Origin: Stakelama sediminis
Lineage (GTDB): Bacteria; Pseudomonadota; Alphaproteobacteria; Sphingomonadales; Sphingomonadaceae
Length of the DNA: 64,000 nt
Direction of reading: 5' to 3'
NCBI RefSeq assembly: GCF_014199335.1
Contig: NZ_JACIJI010000001.1
Span: 1,285,203-1,349,202, forward strand
This document shows, in pieces, positions 20,525-29,713 of the stretch. Every line of letters begins with the position of its first letter. The stretch's first letter is position 1. A program made the position numbers and the translations under genes. The notes under the pieces were generated by a model. It searched no databases, had not been told where the DNA came from, and worked only from the letters and a program-made list of their open reading frames with translations.

Positions 20525-21653
20525 AGGGGTCGATTGCCTGTTCGCCCTTGCCGTGCCCTTCGGCCAGATAGTCTTCGGAACGCATTTCATTGAGTCGCGA
20601 TACGGTGCGCTCGAACTCAAAACTGCCGTCGCCCTTTTCATACAGACGTTCCGGCTCGGCATCGGCGGCGGCGAGCAGTTTCACCTTATGCTCGTAGAGG
20701 GCATCGATCAGTGTCACGAACCGCGCCGCCTCATTGCGGTTTTCCGGCCCCAGCTTCGGGATGCCGACGATGATGACGGTGTGGAATCGCCGCGCGATCG
20801 CCAGATAATCGGGCGCCCCGCGCGCCTCCGCGCACAATCGCTTGAAACTGAACACCGCGACGCCTTTCAGTGCCTTGGGCACATGGAGGGTCCGCCCGCC
20901 ATGCACGGGGATATCTTCCGAGGGAACGTGCGCGCGGTCCTCAACCGGATAATCGGTCAGGCGAAAGAACGCCGCCGACAGCTTTTCGGTCGCTTCCGTC
21001 CCATTGGGTACCAGCCAGGTGTCCATCCGTCCCAGCCGGTCGAGCCGATAATCGACCGGGCCGTTGAGCGGCAGCACGTCGAGCTTTGCCTCGATCAGGT
21101 CGATGAACGGCAGAAACAGGTCGCGGTTGATCCCTTCCTTGTAAAGATCGGCGGGCGGGCGGTTCGACGTCGCCACCACGGTCAGCCCGTCGGCCAGCAT
21201 TTCGGTGAACAGCCGCGACAGCACCGCGGCATCGGCGGTGTTGTTGATCACCATCTCGTCAAAGGCAAGCAGGCGAACATTCTCCGTCATCGCGGCTGCG
21301 ACCGGCAAAATCGGATTGCCGATTTCCTTTTGCCGTTCGACGCGCAGCCGGTCGTGCACTTCCAGCATGAATTCATGAAAATGCACGCGGCGTTTGCGCT
21401 GGATCGTCAAACAGTCGAAGAACAGATCCATCAGCATCGATTTGCCGCGCCCGACATCGCCCCACAGATAGACGCCGCGCGGTGCCTCCGGCCGACGGCC
21501 CAGCGCACGCCACAACACGCTGCCGCGCCGGGGGGATGCCTGCAACTCCTGTTGCAGCAGGTCCAGCCGGTCGGCGGCGGCGGCCTGTTCGGTATCGGGC
21601 CGCAGCTCGCCCGCCGCGACCAGCGCGTCATAGCGTGCGCGTACCGTGGTCAT
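20523..21653 (-). CDS. zapE: Cell division ATPase ZapE (AFG1-like)
   Basis: 376 residues. Walker A GDVGRGKSMLMD (K71), a Walker B-like LLAFDEMVINN, sensor VVATSNRPPADLY and the family-specific HFHEFMLEVHDRL and RLFEMLADG-type helices. AFG1/ZapE is an ATPase that interacts with FtsZ; family assignment is secure. The stop codon lies in the end of a dispersed repeat, so the C-terminus (KGEQAIDP) may have been trimmed or extended by that insertion. Confidence 0.9.
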   Translation of the reverse strand: MTTVRARYDALVAAGELRPDTEQAAAADRLDLLQQELQASPRRGSVLWRALGRRPEAPRGVYLWGDVGRGKSMLMDLFFDCLTIQRKRRVHFHEFMLEVHDRLRVERQKEIGNPILPVAAAMTENVRLLAFDEMVINNTADAAVLSRLFTEMLADGLTVVATSNRPPADLYKEGINRDLFLPFIDLIEAKLDVLPLNGPVDYRLDRLGRMDTWLVPNGTEATEKLSAAFFRLTDYPVEDRAHVPSEDIPVHGGRTLHVPKALKGVAVFSFKRLCAEARGAPDYLAIARRFHTVIIVGIPKLGPENRNEAARFVTLIDALYEHKVKLLAAADAEPERLYEKGDGSFEFERTVSRLNEMRSEDYLAEGHGKGEQAIDP

Positions 21654-21877
21654 GACAGAGCGCTCTGGCGCAAAAACAGGGCCGGGCCGACGACATCAGG
21701 CGCGCTGGAAAAAGACAGGACGTGCATTGCGGTTCGTGTGGACCGATCCGTCGTGCCGTGCAAGCCATAGCGCGCGGTGGTACGCCGCCGCTGCCAGACG
21801 ATCGCAGCCAGGATCGATCCGACCCAGGCCAGTTCCTGCAGCCTCTGCCACGATTGCGAAATTGACCGGTTTCGACC

Positions 21878-22204
21878 TCAAAGCCCGGGACGATCGAGCA
21901 GGTCGTCGGTGACGGTCATCGTGAAGGCGGGCCGATTGTCCGGCGGCACTTGCGCAACGGCATCCACGAACGCCGCACGGGTTTCGGGTTCGTCATAGAC
22001 CATTTTGGCATCATAAGCCGCCTGCCATGTCGCCTCGTCCGGCCATTCGGCATAGCCGACAAATCGGCCGTCCCGTTCGCGATGGAGGCGCGACCCGAAC
22101 GAGCCATAGCGTTCGCGGATCAATTCCGTGCCGCGCCGCCAGGCATTGCGAAACTGCGCTTCCTTCCCCGGGTGAACGCGCCACCAATAGACTGCGACAA
22201 ACAT
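21878..22204 (-). CDS. Antibiotic biosynthesis monooxygenase (ABM)-like small protein
   Basis: 108 residues. The ATG at 22204 (MFVAVYWWRVHPG) is preferred over 22213 because AAAGGA lies 9 bases before it but abuts the other. The fold pattern VAVYWWRVHPGKEAQFRNAW ... GRFVGYAEWPDEATWQAAYD matches dimeric ferredoxin-like ABM/quinol monooxygenase proteins. Function of such stand-alone members is usually unknown. Divergent from the diguanylate cyclase gene. Confidence 0.7.
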   Translation of the reverse strand: MFVAVYWWRVHPGKEAQFRNAWRRGTELIRERYGSFGSRLHRERDGRFVGYAEWPDEATWQAAYDAKMVYDEPETRAAFVDAVAQVPPDNRPAFTMTVTDDLLDRPGL

Positions 22205-22285
22205 TCCGATCATCCTTTCCCAAAGGTAAAATGCGTGCTCACCCGATATTAGCAGATTGAGGATATCTGTTTGCCGGAGGGATTA

Positions 22286-22307
22286 GCCGGCGTTGCGAAA
22301 AGCCGGC
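22286..22307 (+). promoter_or_regulatory. Leader hairpin ahead of the diguanylate cyclase
   Basis: GCCGGC (22286-22291) and GCCGGC (22302-22307) pair around GTTGCGAAAA, ending 21 bases before the start codon. A TTTGCCGG upstream (22270-22277) could also pair with CCGGCAA just inside the gene (22335-22341). Not matching a known c-di-GMP riboswitch class by eye. Confidence 0.35.
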
Positions 22308-22328
22308 GACAGCGATGGGTGATGATGC

Positions 22329-23354
22329 ATGTTTGCCGGCAAGACTGGTACACAATCCACAAAGGCACGGGCGGTCGGCCTGTATGAGCAGATCGGCCTG
22401 TTTCTTGAAGCCCAGCATCTGGAACCCAATCCGGCGAACTACACCTTCGCCTACGCCATTCACGTCGACCCCGATGGCGGGCTGGCATGTGCCGTCCGGG
22501 CGATGACGGATGACGGGATCCGACTGAGCCAGCGGGATGTCGAATCGCTGGGCCATACCGTCGATCCCAACCGACCGGCCCAGCGCGACAGCATCGCGGC
22601 CGAAGGGTTGATGGCGGAAACCCAGATGCGGGTCGAAGGCTTTATGGACATGGTCGGGTCGATGCATCGCGAAACCAGCCATTTCGGTCGTGATCTGCAG
22701 GAGAGCGCGGCGGCCATGGGAGAGGCGGAAAGTCCCAGCCTGAATGAAATCGCGCAACTGACGGCCAAGATGATCAAGCGTGTCGATCGGGCCGAAGCCC
22801 GGATGGAAGTCGCCACCCGCGAAGCGCAGGAGTTACGGGCAAAGCTCGAAGAAGCGCGCGCCGACGCGACGCACGATCCGTTGACCTGCCTGCCCAATCG
22901 CCGCGCGATCGAGAATGCCTATGCGCAAACGTCGCAGCAGGATCAGGAGGTCTGGCTGGCAATTTGCGACATCGACTATTTCAAGACCGTCAACGATCGC
23001 TTCGGCCATGCTGTCGGCGACCGCGTACTGAAGGCTATTGCCGGAGTCCTGAAAGAGGAATGCGACGGCCATGTGGTCGCGCGCTACGGCGGCGAAGAAT
23101 TTGCAATCCTTCTGTCAGGCGTCGATCTGGCGCAGGCGAAGATCATCATGGAACGCGCCCGCGAGAAAGTAGCCGCCAAGCGCTATCGCCTTCGCGAAAC
23201 CGATGCGCCGCTGGGCGAAGTCACTTTTTCGGCCGGACTGACCCCGGCCCAGCCCGGCGAGGCATGGGACGACGTCTATCGTCGCGCCGATAGCCTGCTC
23301 TATATCGCCAAGGAGGAAGGGCGAAACCGCGTAACCGTAGAAAACGCCAAGTAA
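22329..23354 (+). CDS. Diguanylate cyclase (GGDEF domain)
   Basis: 341 residues, cytosolic. An N-terminal helical region (1-165, with ARAVGLYEQIGLFLEAQHLE and a coiled-coil around ARMEVATREAQELRAKLEEA) precedes the GGDEF domain (about 180-335). The active site is intact as GGEEF at 254-258, with DPLTCLPNRRAIENAY, ICDIDYFKTVNDRFGHAVGD and FSAGLTP. It should make c-di-GMP from two GTP. No RxxD inhibitory I-site is seen five residues before GGEEF, so product inhibition may be absent. The N-terminal domain presumably handles dimerisation or signal input. A terminator follows the gene. Confidence 0.9.
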   Translation: MFAGKTGTQSTKARAVGLYEQIGLFLEAQHLEPNPANYTFAYAIHVDPDGGLACAVRAMTDDGIRLSQRDVESLGHTVDPNRPAQRDSIAAEGLMAETQMRVEGFMDMVGSMHRETSHFGRDLQESAAAMGEAESPSLNEIAQLTAKMIKRVDRAEARMEVATREAQELRAKLEEARADATHDPLTCLPNRRAIENAYAQTSQQDQEVWLAICDIDYFKTVNDRFGHAVGDRVLKAIAGVLKEECDGHVVARYGGEEFAILLSGVDLAQAKIIMERAREKVAAKRYRLRETDAPLGEVTFSAGLTPAQPGEAWDDVYRRADSLLYIAKEEGRNRVTVENAK

Positions 23355-23407
23355 TGGTGTTATTCATCCAGCGTTAATGGTGAAAATTGCCATTTTCAAT
23401 TTTCTAG

Positions 23408-23429
23408 GGCGGTGAAACCCGCCTTTTTT
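23408..23429 (+). terminator. Rho-independent terminator of the diguanylate cyclase gene
   Basis: GGCGG (23408-23412), loop TGAAAC, CCGCC (23419-23423), followed directly by TTTTTT. Confidence 0.8.
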
Positions 23430-23444
23430 CGTGCTTTTTCGAAA

Positions 23445-23461
23445 TTGGCACGCCCCCTGCA
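23445..23461 (+). promoter_or_regulatory. Sigma-54 (RpoN)-type -24/-12 promoter
   Basis: TTGGCACGCCCCCTGCA matches the sigma-54 consensus TTGGCACG-N4-TTGCW at all but one position, with the required 10 bases between the -24 GG and -12 GC. It lies just after the terminator and about 60 bases before the first micro-ORF. Confidence 0.65.
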
Positions 23462-23521
23462 AACCCTTTGGGCATCGCCGCCGGATGGTCCGGCAAGGCA
23501 CTATAAGCAGGGAATACACTC

Positions 23522-23632
23522 ATGAATATCAGCTTCGAAATCGTTCAGCGTTCGGCCGTTGCTTTCGCAGGCGCCGTATTCACCACCGCCGTGCTGGTCG
23601 CTGCCGCCACCCCCATCCTTCACATCGCCTGA
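23522..23632 (+). CDS. Micro-protein with one membrane segment (36 aa)
   Basis: ATG at 23522, TGA at 23630-23632, preceded by CAGGGA about 9 bases upstream. The peptide is MNISFEIVQRSAVAF followed by AGAVFTTAVLVAAATPILHI: a short polar start and a single hydrophobic helix ending near the C-terminus. Small sphingomonad proteins of this kind are known only as hypotheticals. It is paired with a second micro-ORF 29 bases downstream and sits behind the sigma-54-like promoter, which argues for real expression. Function unknown. Confidence 0.55.
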   Translation: MNISFEIVQRSAVAFAGAVFTTAVLVAAATPILHIA

Positions 23633-23661
23633 ACCGGCGAATTGCAAACAGGAGACTGATC

Positions 23662-23757
23662 ATGCTGCGTTCTTTCGTCATCGGCCTGGTTTCGTTCGGC
23701 CTCACCGCCGTCATGGTGCTGGGTGCCGCCGCTCAGGGTCCGGGGATCATCGCCTGA
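23662..23757 (+). CDS. Micro-protein with one membrane segment (31 aa)
   Basis: ATG at 23662 with AGGAG 8 bases upstream. The peptide MLRSFVIGLVSFGLTAVMVL ends GAAAQGPGIIA, and could be a single-span membrane peptide or an exported leader-like peptide (A-A-A-Q resembles a signal-peptidase site). Follows the 36-aa micro-ORF in the same direction. Function unknown. Confidence 0.55.
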   Translation: MLRSFVIGLVSFGLTAVMVLGAAAQGPGIIA

Positions 23758-23796
23758 CCCCCGGCGCCTGACCAACGTTTTCCTCTCACTCCAGCC

Positions 23797-24423
23797 CTAC
23801 ACTCCACGATGCGCCGCAACGGCTCCTGCCATCCCCGCAGAAGCCGCATCGCCGCGGGAATAGGTTCCGGTCAATATACCCGCCGCCAGCACCCTGCCCG
23901 CCATCGCGCGCACCAGGGCAGAGCGGCGGGGATTGCTCCCCGGATCGGGACATTCGCCCAGCGCAAATAGCTGAAACGCATAATGATGGACGCCATGGCC
24001 CGGCGGCGGATCGGGCGGCAGCCAGCCTTCCCCAAAATAGCTGTTCCGGCCGACATCCCCGGTTTCGGCGCTTCCCGCACCGTCCGGCCGGATCATCCCC
24101 TCCTTCAGTTCGCCATCCTCACCCGGCAGATTCCACACCACCGCATGGACCAGCGGCTTGCGTGCCGGCGCATCCGCATCCTCGACGATCAGGGCAAGGC
24201 AGGTGGCTTCGTCAGGAACGCCGGTCCAGAATAGCGGCGGCGACACTCCCGCTCCGTCGGCGGTGAAGCGGTCGGGCAATCGGGCGCCATTGGCAAAGGC
24301 GGGACTCATCAGCCGGATCGCGTTGAAACTGCCCAGTTCGGGGCGAACGATCACCAGCTTGTCGGCACCCGCCCGCAATCCGCTCATCGCCTGACCCAGC
24401 CAGCGGGGGACATGTTCAAGCAT
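23797..24423 (-). CDS. YbhB/YbcL-type PEBP (Raf kinase inhibitor-like) protein
   Basis: 208 residues. PEBP motifs: SPAFANGARLPDRFTADGAG, VSPPLFWTGVPDEATCLALI, the ligand-site EDADAP, WNLPGEDGELKEGM and GVHHYAFQLFAL. Bacterial PEBPs are small cytosolic or periplasmic proteins of unclear ligand. No cleavable signal peptide is evident. Next to the GST gene on the same strand, 18 bases apart. Confidence 0.85.
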   Translation of the reverse strand: MLEHVPRWLGQAMSGLRAGADKLVIVRPELGSFNAIRLMSPAFANGARLPDRFTADGAGVSPPLFWTGVPDEATCLALIVEDADAPARKPLVHAVVWNLPGEDGELKEGMIRPDGAGSAETGDVGRNSYFGEGWLPPDPPPGHGVHHYAFQLFALGECPDPGSNPRRSALVRAMAGRVLAAGILTGTYSRGDAASAGMAGAVAAHRGV

Positions 24424-24441
24424 GATGCGATCCCCCCGTTT

Positions 24442-25119
24442 TTACAGGTCCAGTTTCTCGTAATCGGCGGGCGGGCTGATGACCTCCATCCGCTCGGCCA
24501 GCAACGGACGGAAGCTGGGACGGCTCTTCATGCCGACATACCAGCGTTTCGCCTGTTCATGGCTCTTCCAGTCGATTCCGCCGAGGTAATCCGCCACCGA
24601 AATCTGGGCTGCCGCCGCCAGATCGGCAAGGCTCATCGTCGATCCCGCCAGCCAGGCACGATTATCGAGCAGATAATCGACATAATCGAGATGCGCGACC
24701 GCTGCCTTCATCGCTTCGCGCAGCAATTTTGCGTCGGGCGCGGCGCGGTGGACCAGTCGCTTTTCCATACGCTCGCGCAACAGCGGCGCAGTGATATCGC
24801 GATAGAAATGCGTGTCGAACCAGGTGACGAGCCGCCGGATTTCCGCACGATTGGCGGCTGTCCCGCTGATCATCGCCGACTTTTCGACCGTTTCCTCGAT
24901 ATATTCGCAGATCGCCATCGAATCGATCAGCGGCAGCGCTTCGGGCCGGTCGCTATTGACCATCACCGGCGTCTGCCCGGCCGGATTCATGTCGAGAAAC
25001 TCGTCGCGCCGCAACCAGGGCGATTCGCGCACCGGTTCGTAGGGCACACCCTTTTCACCGAGGAGAAGCCGCACTTTCCGGGAAAAAGGACAAAGCGGAT
25101 ATTGATAGAGCAGCCACAT
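24442..25119 (-). CDS. Glutathione S-transferase family protein
   Basis: 225 residues from the ATG at 25119 (MWLLYQYPLCPFSRKVRLLL). The thioredoxin-fold N-domain has the CPFSRKVR motif typical of GSTs with an active-site Cys or Ser, followed by NPAGQTPVM and the glutathione-binding LIDSMAICEYIEE. The C-terminal helical domain contains LAGSTMSLADLAAAAQIS. Likely a cytosolic thiol transferase; specificity unknown. Confidence 0.85.
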   Translation of the reverse strand: MWLLYQYPLCPFSRKVRLLLGEKGVPYEPVRESPWLRRDEFLDMNPAGQTPVMVNSDRPEALPLIDSMAICEYIEETVEKSAMISGTAANRAEIRRLVTWFDTHFYRDITAPLLRERMEKRLVHRAAPDAKLLREAMKAAVAHLDYVDYLLDNRAWLAGSTMSLADLAAAAQISVADYLGGIDWKSHEQAKRWYVGMKSRPSFRPLLAERMEVISPPADYEKLDL

Positions 25120-25144
25120 GGCCAAACTCTTAGCGCGCGTGCGA

Positions 25145-25175
25145 CTCCGGGGGAAGCGGCTTGCCGCCCCCGGAG
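25145..25175 (-). terminator. Candidate terminator of the gltD-DUF2059-gltB operon
   Basis: CTCCGGGGG (25145-25153) and CCCCCGGAG (25167-25175) form a perfect 9-bp stem, 24 bases past the gltB stop; an inner AGCGGC/GCCGC stem may extend it. No clear T-run. Confidence 0.5.
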
Positions 25176-25198
25176 CGCGTTATAGGGTCAGGCCCCAT

Positions 25199-28100
25199 TC
25201 ACTCTGCCGCTACCATTTCTTCCGCATCGTCAAGCGGATGCGAAAGACGGCCCAGCATTTCCTTCGGCACGACCTGCCAGAACCGGTCGCGAATCCGGTC
25301 CCAGTCCTCCAGCAGCTCGCCCGACCATTTGCTGTCGGTCGCGCGCCAATGCGCTTCGACCAGATTGCGCAACACCGCTTCCCAATGCCGGGACGACAGC
25401 CTGCGCCAGACGATATTGTCGCCATTGGCGCGCCGGTCGAAACTATCGTCGGCGTCATAGACGAACGCCATGCCGCCGGTCATGCCCGCACCGAAATTCG
25501 CCCCCACAGGCCCCAGTACGACTGCCGTGCCGCCGGTCATATATTCGCAGCCATTGGCGCCGCAGCCTTCGACCACCACTTCGGCACCCGAATTGCGCAC
25601 CGCGAAGCGTTCGCCCGCCTGTCCCGCCGCGAACAGCCTGCCCGCCGTCGCACCATATAACACGGTATTGCCGACGATCGTATTGTCCTGACTGACCAGC
25701 GGAGAGGACACCATCGGCCGCACGATGATCGTGCCGCCCGACAATCCCTTGCCGACATAGTCGTTCGAATCGCCGAACACCTCCAGCGTGATCCCCTTGC
25801 ACAGGAACGCGCCCAGCGACTGCCCCGCCGATCCGCGCAGGCGGATATGGACATGGTCGTCGGCCAGCTTGCGCATCCCGAAGCGCCGGGTGATCTCGCT
25901 CGACAGGCGCGTGCCGACCGCGCGATGCGTGTTGCGCACCGAATAGGTGAGCTGCATCTTTTCCCCGCGACTGAACACCGCGGCCGCATCCTGTATCATT
26001 TGCGCATCCAGGCTGTCGGGTACCTCATTGCGGAAGGTACTGAGCGAGAAACGCCGCTGGCTTTCATCCGCATCGACCTTGGCAAGGATCGGGTTGAGGT
26101 CGAGATCGTCGAGATGTTCAGCCCCGCGGCTGACCTGACGCAGCAATTCGGTGCGGCCGACCACCTCGTCGAGACTGCGGACGCCAAGCCGTGCGAGAAT
26201 CTCACGCACTTCCTCGGCAATGAAGGTCATCAGGTTGATGACCTTCTCCGGCGTGCCGGTGAATTTGGCGCGCAGCCGCTCATCCTGCACGCACACGCCC
26301 ACCGGACAGGTGTTCGAATGGCATTGCCGCACCATGATGCAGCCCATGGCCACCAGCGACAGCGTGCCGATGCCGAACTCCTCCGCGCCCAGAATGGCGG
26401 CGATCACAATGTCGCGTCCGGTCTTCAGCCCGCCATCGGTGCGCAGTTTCACACGACCGCGCAGGCTGTTGAGCGTCAGCGTCTGATTGACCTCCGACAG
26501 TCCCATTTCCCACGGCGTCCCGGCATATTTGATGCTGGTCTGTGGGCTGGCTCCGGTGCCGCCGGTATTGCCCGCGACCAGGATAACATCGGCATGCGCC
26601 TTGGCGACACCCGCCGCAACCGTGCCGATCCCGGCCGAACTCACCAGCTTTACGCACACCCGCGCCTTCGGGTTGATCTGCTTCAGGTCATAGATGAGCT
26701 GCGCCAGATCCTCGATCGAATAGATGTCGTGATGCGGCGGCGGCGAAATCAGCGTCACGCCGGGCGTGGCATGGCGCAGCCTGGCGATGAACTCCGTCAC
26801 CTTGAAACCGGGCAACTGGCCGCCCTCACCGGGCTTGGCACCCTGCGCGACCTTGATCTCGATCTCTTCACAGGCGTTGAGATATTCCGCCGTCACGCCG
26901 AACCGGCCGGAGGCCACCTGCTTGATGACGGAATTGGCGTTGTCGCCATTTTCATAGGGGGTGTAGCGCGATTTGTCCTCGCCACCCTCGCCCGACACCG
27001 CTTTGGCGCCGATGCGGTTCATCGCGATCGCCAGCGTCTCATGCGCTTCCGGCGACAGCGCGCCCAGACTCATGCCCGGCGTGACGAAGCGCTTTCGGAT
27101 CGCAGTGATCGCCTCGACCTGATCGATCGGTACGCCCTCGTCCGGATAGTTGAATTCCATCAGGTCGCGCAGATAGATGGGCGGCAGATCGCGTACCCCT
27201 CGCGAATATTGCAGATAGCTGGAATAGCTGTCGGTGCCGACCGCGGTCTGCAACAGGTGCATCAATTGCGCGGAATAGGCATGTGCTTCGCCGCCGTCGC
27301 GCTGGCGATAGAATCCGCCGATGGGCAGCGTCGCCACCGCCTGATCGAAGGCCAGATCGTGCCGGTCGCTGGCATTGACGTAGAGCGAGGCATAGCCTTC
27401 GCCCGAAATCTTTGCCGGCATGCCGGGGAACAGATCGTTGACCAGCGCGCGGCTCAACCCCACCGCTTCGAAATTATAGCCGCCACGATAGCTGGAAATA
27501 ACCGCGATGCCCATTTTCGACAGGATCTTGAGCAGTCCTTCGTTGATCGCGGTGCGATGCCGTTCCAGACATGTGTCGAGACTGAAGTCACCGAACAGCC
27601 CGCGCTCATGCCGGTCGAAAATCGCCGCTTCGGCCAGATAGGCGTTCACCGTGGTCGCGCCGACGCCGATCAGCACCGCATAATAATGCGTGTCCAGACA
27701 TTCGGCAGTGCGCACATTGACCGAGGAATAGGAACGCAGCCCCTTGCGCACGAGATGCGTGTGCACCGCAGCCGCGCTCAGCACGCCGGGAATCGCCACC
27801 CGGTCACTGCCGATATGTTCGTCGGTCAGGAACAGTTCCGAACGCCCCTCGCGCACGGCCTGCTCCGCCTGCGCACGGATGCGCCGGATTGCGCTGCGCA
27901 GCGATTCTGCGCCGCCGCCGGTTTCGAACGTACAGTCGATTTCCGCAGCCTGCCCCTCGAAATGCGCCTTGAGCCGGGTCCATTCGGCCCCGGTCAGCAC
28001 GGGGGAATCGAGCACCAGCACTTTGCCCGATCGTGCTTCGGATTGCAGGATATTGCCCAGATTGCCGAATCGCGTCTTGAGCGACATGACATGGCGTTCG

Positions 28101-29713
28101 CGCAAGGGATCGATCGGCGGGTTCGTCACCTGAGAGAAATTCTGGCGGAAGAACTGGCTGATCAGGCGCGGCTTGTCCGAAATCACCGCAAGCGGCGTAT
28201 CGTCGCCCATCGACCCGATCGCTTCCTTGGCGGTTTCCACCATCGGCGCGAGGATCAGCTCCATATCCTCCAGCGTCTGCCCCGCCGCGACCTGACGACG
28301 CGACAATTCGGCGCGATCGAACCGCACCGTGGCATAGGAGGGCGCAGGCGGCAGATCTTCGACGGTCAGGAAGCTGCCGATCATCGCGGCGTAATCGCGC
28401 TCGCCCGCGATACGGTCCTTCAGCTCGCGATCATGGAAGACAACGCCCTCGTCAAGGTCGACGGCGATCATCTGGCCGGGGCCGAGCCGCCCCTTTTCGC
28501 GCACCGCGCTCTCCGGCACCACGACCATGCCCGCTTCCGATCCGACGATCAGCAGCCCGTCATTGGTGCAGGTATAGCGCAGCGGACGCAGCGCGTTGCG
28601 GTCCATGCCCGCCACCGCCCAGCGGCCATCGGTCATCGCCAGCGCGGCGGGGCCGTCCCACGGCTCCATGACGCTCGCCATATACTGATACATCGCCAGA
28701 TGTTCGGGCGGCATATCGGTGTTGGAGCCCCATGCTTCGGGCACCAGCATCAGCTTGGTCGAGGGCGCGTCCTTGCCGGAGCGGCAAATCGCCTCGAACA
28801 CGGCATCCAGCGCGGCGGTATCGCTGGCGCCGGCCGGAATGACCGGCTTGATATCCTCCGAATGCTCGCCGAACGCCAGGCTCGCCATCTTGATCTCGTG
28901 GCTGAGCATCCAGTTCTTGTTGCCGCGGATCGTATTGACCTCCCCATTATGGGCAAGGCAGCGGAACGGCTGGGCCAGCCACCATTGCGGGAAGGTGTTG
29001 GTCGAATAGCGCTGATGGAAAATCGCCACCCGGCTTTCGAAACGCGCATCGGTCAGGTCGGGATAGAAGTCCGACAGGCTTTCGGCGAGGAACAGTCCCT
29101 TGTAGATGATCGAACGGCACGACAGGCTGCAAATGTAGAAGCCGTGAATCTGGGCCGCGATCACCTGCCGTTCGATCCGACGGCGGACGAGGTAGAGTTC
29201 CTTTTCGAACTCGGCGGCGTCCATATCCTCCGGCATCGGGCCGGCGATCATGATCTGTTCGATTTCGGGGCGCGTCGCCTGTGCCTTCTGGCCGATGACC
29301 GAGACATCGACCGGCACCTGCCGCCAGCCGTAAATGGTATAGCCCGCGTCGATCAGCTCGCTTTCGACGATGGTGCGGCAGGTTTCCTGCGCATTCAGGT
29401 CGGTGCGCGGCAGAAAGACCATGCCGACCGCCAGGCGGTTGGGCAGCACCGTATGGCCCGACTTGTCGATGGCGTCGTCGAAGAACCGATGCGGCAGGTC
29501 GACATGAATCCCCGCCCCGTCGCCGGTCTTGCCATCGGCATCCACCGCGCCGCGGTGCCACACCGCGCGCAGGGCGTCGATCGCCGACTGCACGACCCGG
29601 CGCGAAGGCTTGCCGTCGGTGGCCGCTACCAGCCCGACGCCACAGGCATCCGATTCAAACTCGGGACGGTACATGCCCTCACGGGCAAGGCGTTCGCGTT
29701 CGGATTCGTTCAT
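25199..29713 (-). CDS. gltB: Glutamate synthase (NADPH) large subunit
   Basis: 1504 residues, normal for GltB. It transfers the glutamine amide nitrogen to 2-oxoglutarate. N-terminal class II glutaminase domain begins at the Cys of SDACGVGLVAATDGK (C24 after a propeptide of 23 residues). The FMN-binding synthase domain contains GGTGASPQTSIKYAG, and the 3Fe-4S cluster Cys are in GCIMVRQCHSNTCPVGVC (about 1125-1143). The C-terminal GXGXG beta-helix (GANGCEYMTGGTAVVLGPVG) is intact. ATG overlaps the stop of the DUF2059 gene (ATGA), so it is translationally coupled to it. Confidence 0.95.
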   Translation of the reverse strand: MNESERERLAREGMYRPEFESDACGVGLVAATDGKPSRRVVQSAIDALRAVWHRGAVDADGKTGDGAGIHVDLPHRFFDDAIDKSGHTVLPNRLAVGMVFLPRTDLNAQETCRTIVESELIDAGYTIYGWRQVPVDVSVIGQKAQATRPEIEQIMIAGPMPEDMDAAEFEKELYLVRRRIERQVIAAQIHGFYICSLSCRSIIYKGLFLAESLSDFYPDLTDARFESRVAIFHQRYSTNTFPQWWLAQPFRCLAHNGEVNTIRGNKNWMLSHEIKMASLAFGEHSEDIKPVIPAGASDTAALDAVFEAICRSGKDAPSTKLMLVPEAWGSNTDMPPEHLAMYQYMASVMEPWDGPAALAMTDGRWAVAGMDRNALRPLRYTCTNDGLLIVGSEAGMVVVPESAVREKGRLGPGQMIAVDLDEGVVFHDRELKDRIAGERDYAAMIGSFLTVEDLPPAPSYATVRFDRAELSRRQVAAGQTLEDMELILAPMVETAKEAIGSMGDDTPLAVISDKPRLISQFFRQNFSQVTNPPIDPLRERHVMSLKTRFGNLGNILQSEARSGKVLVLDSPVLTGAEWTRLKAHFEGQAAEIDCTFETGGGAESLRSAIRRIRAQAEQAVREGRSELFLTDEHIGSDRVAIPGVLSAAAVHTHLVRKGLRSYSSVNVRTAECLDTHYYAVLIGVGATTVNAYLAEAAIFDRHERGLFGDFSLDTCLERHRTAINEGLLKILSKMGIAVISSYRGGYNFEAVGLSRALVNDLFPGMPAKISGEGYASLYVNASDRHDLAFDQAVATLPIGGFYRQRDGGEAHAYSAQLMHLLQTAVGTDSYSSYLQYSRGVRDLPPIYLRDLMEFNYPDEGVPIDQVEAITAIRKRFVTPGMSLGALSPEAHETLAIAMNRIGAKAVSGEGGEDKSRYTPYENGDNANSVIKQVASGRFGVTAEYLNACEEIEIKVAQGAKPGEGGQLPGFKVTEFIARLRHATPGVTLISPPPHHDIYSIEDLAQLIYDLKQINPKARVCVKLVSSAGIGTVAAGVAKAHADVILVAGNTGGTGASPQTSIKYAGTPWEMGLSEVNQTLTLNSLRGRVKLRTDGGLKTGRDIVIAAILGAEEFGIGTLSLVAMGCIMVRQCHSNTCPVGVCVQDERLRAKFTGTPEKVINLMTFIAEEVREILARLGVRSLDEVVGRTELLRQVSRGAEHLDDLDLNPILAKVDADESQRRFSLSTFRNEVPDSLDAQMIQDAAAVFSRGEKMQLTYSVRNTHRAVGTRLSSEITRRFGMRKLADDHVHIRLRGSAGQSLGAFLCKGITLEVFGDSNDYVGKGLSGGTIIVRPMVSSPLVSQDNTIVGNTVLYGATAGRLFAAGQAGERFAVRNSGAEVVVEGCGANGCEYMTGGTAVVLGPVGANFGAGMTGGMAFVYDADDSFDRRANGDNIVWRRLSSRHWEAVLRNLVEAHWRATDSKWSGELLEDWDRIRDRFWQVVPKEMLGRLSHPLDDAEEMVAAE

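Noticed and set aside
22261..22328. Possible c-di-GMP riboswitch before the diguanylate cyclase
   Set aside because: Hairpins are present but the conserved core of GEMM-I or GEMM-II could not be matched.
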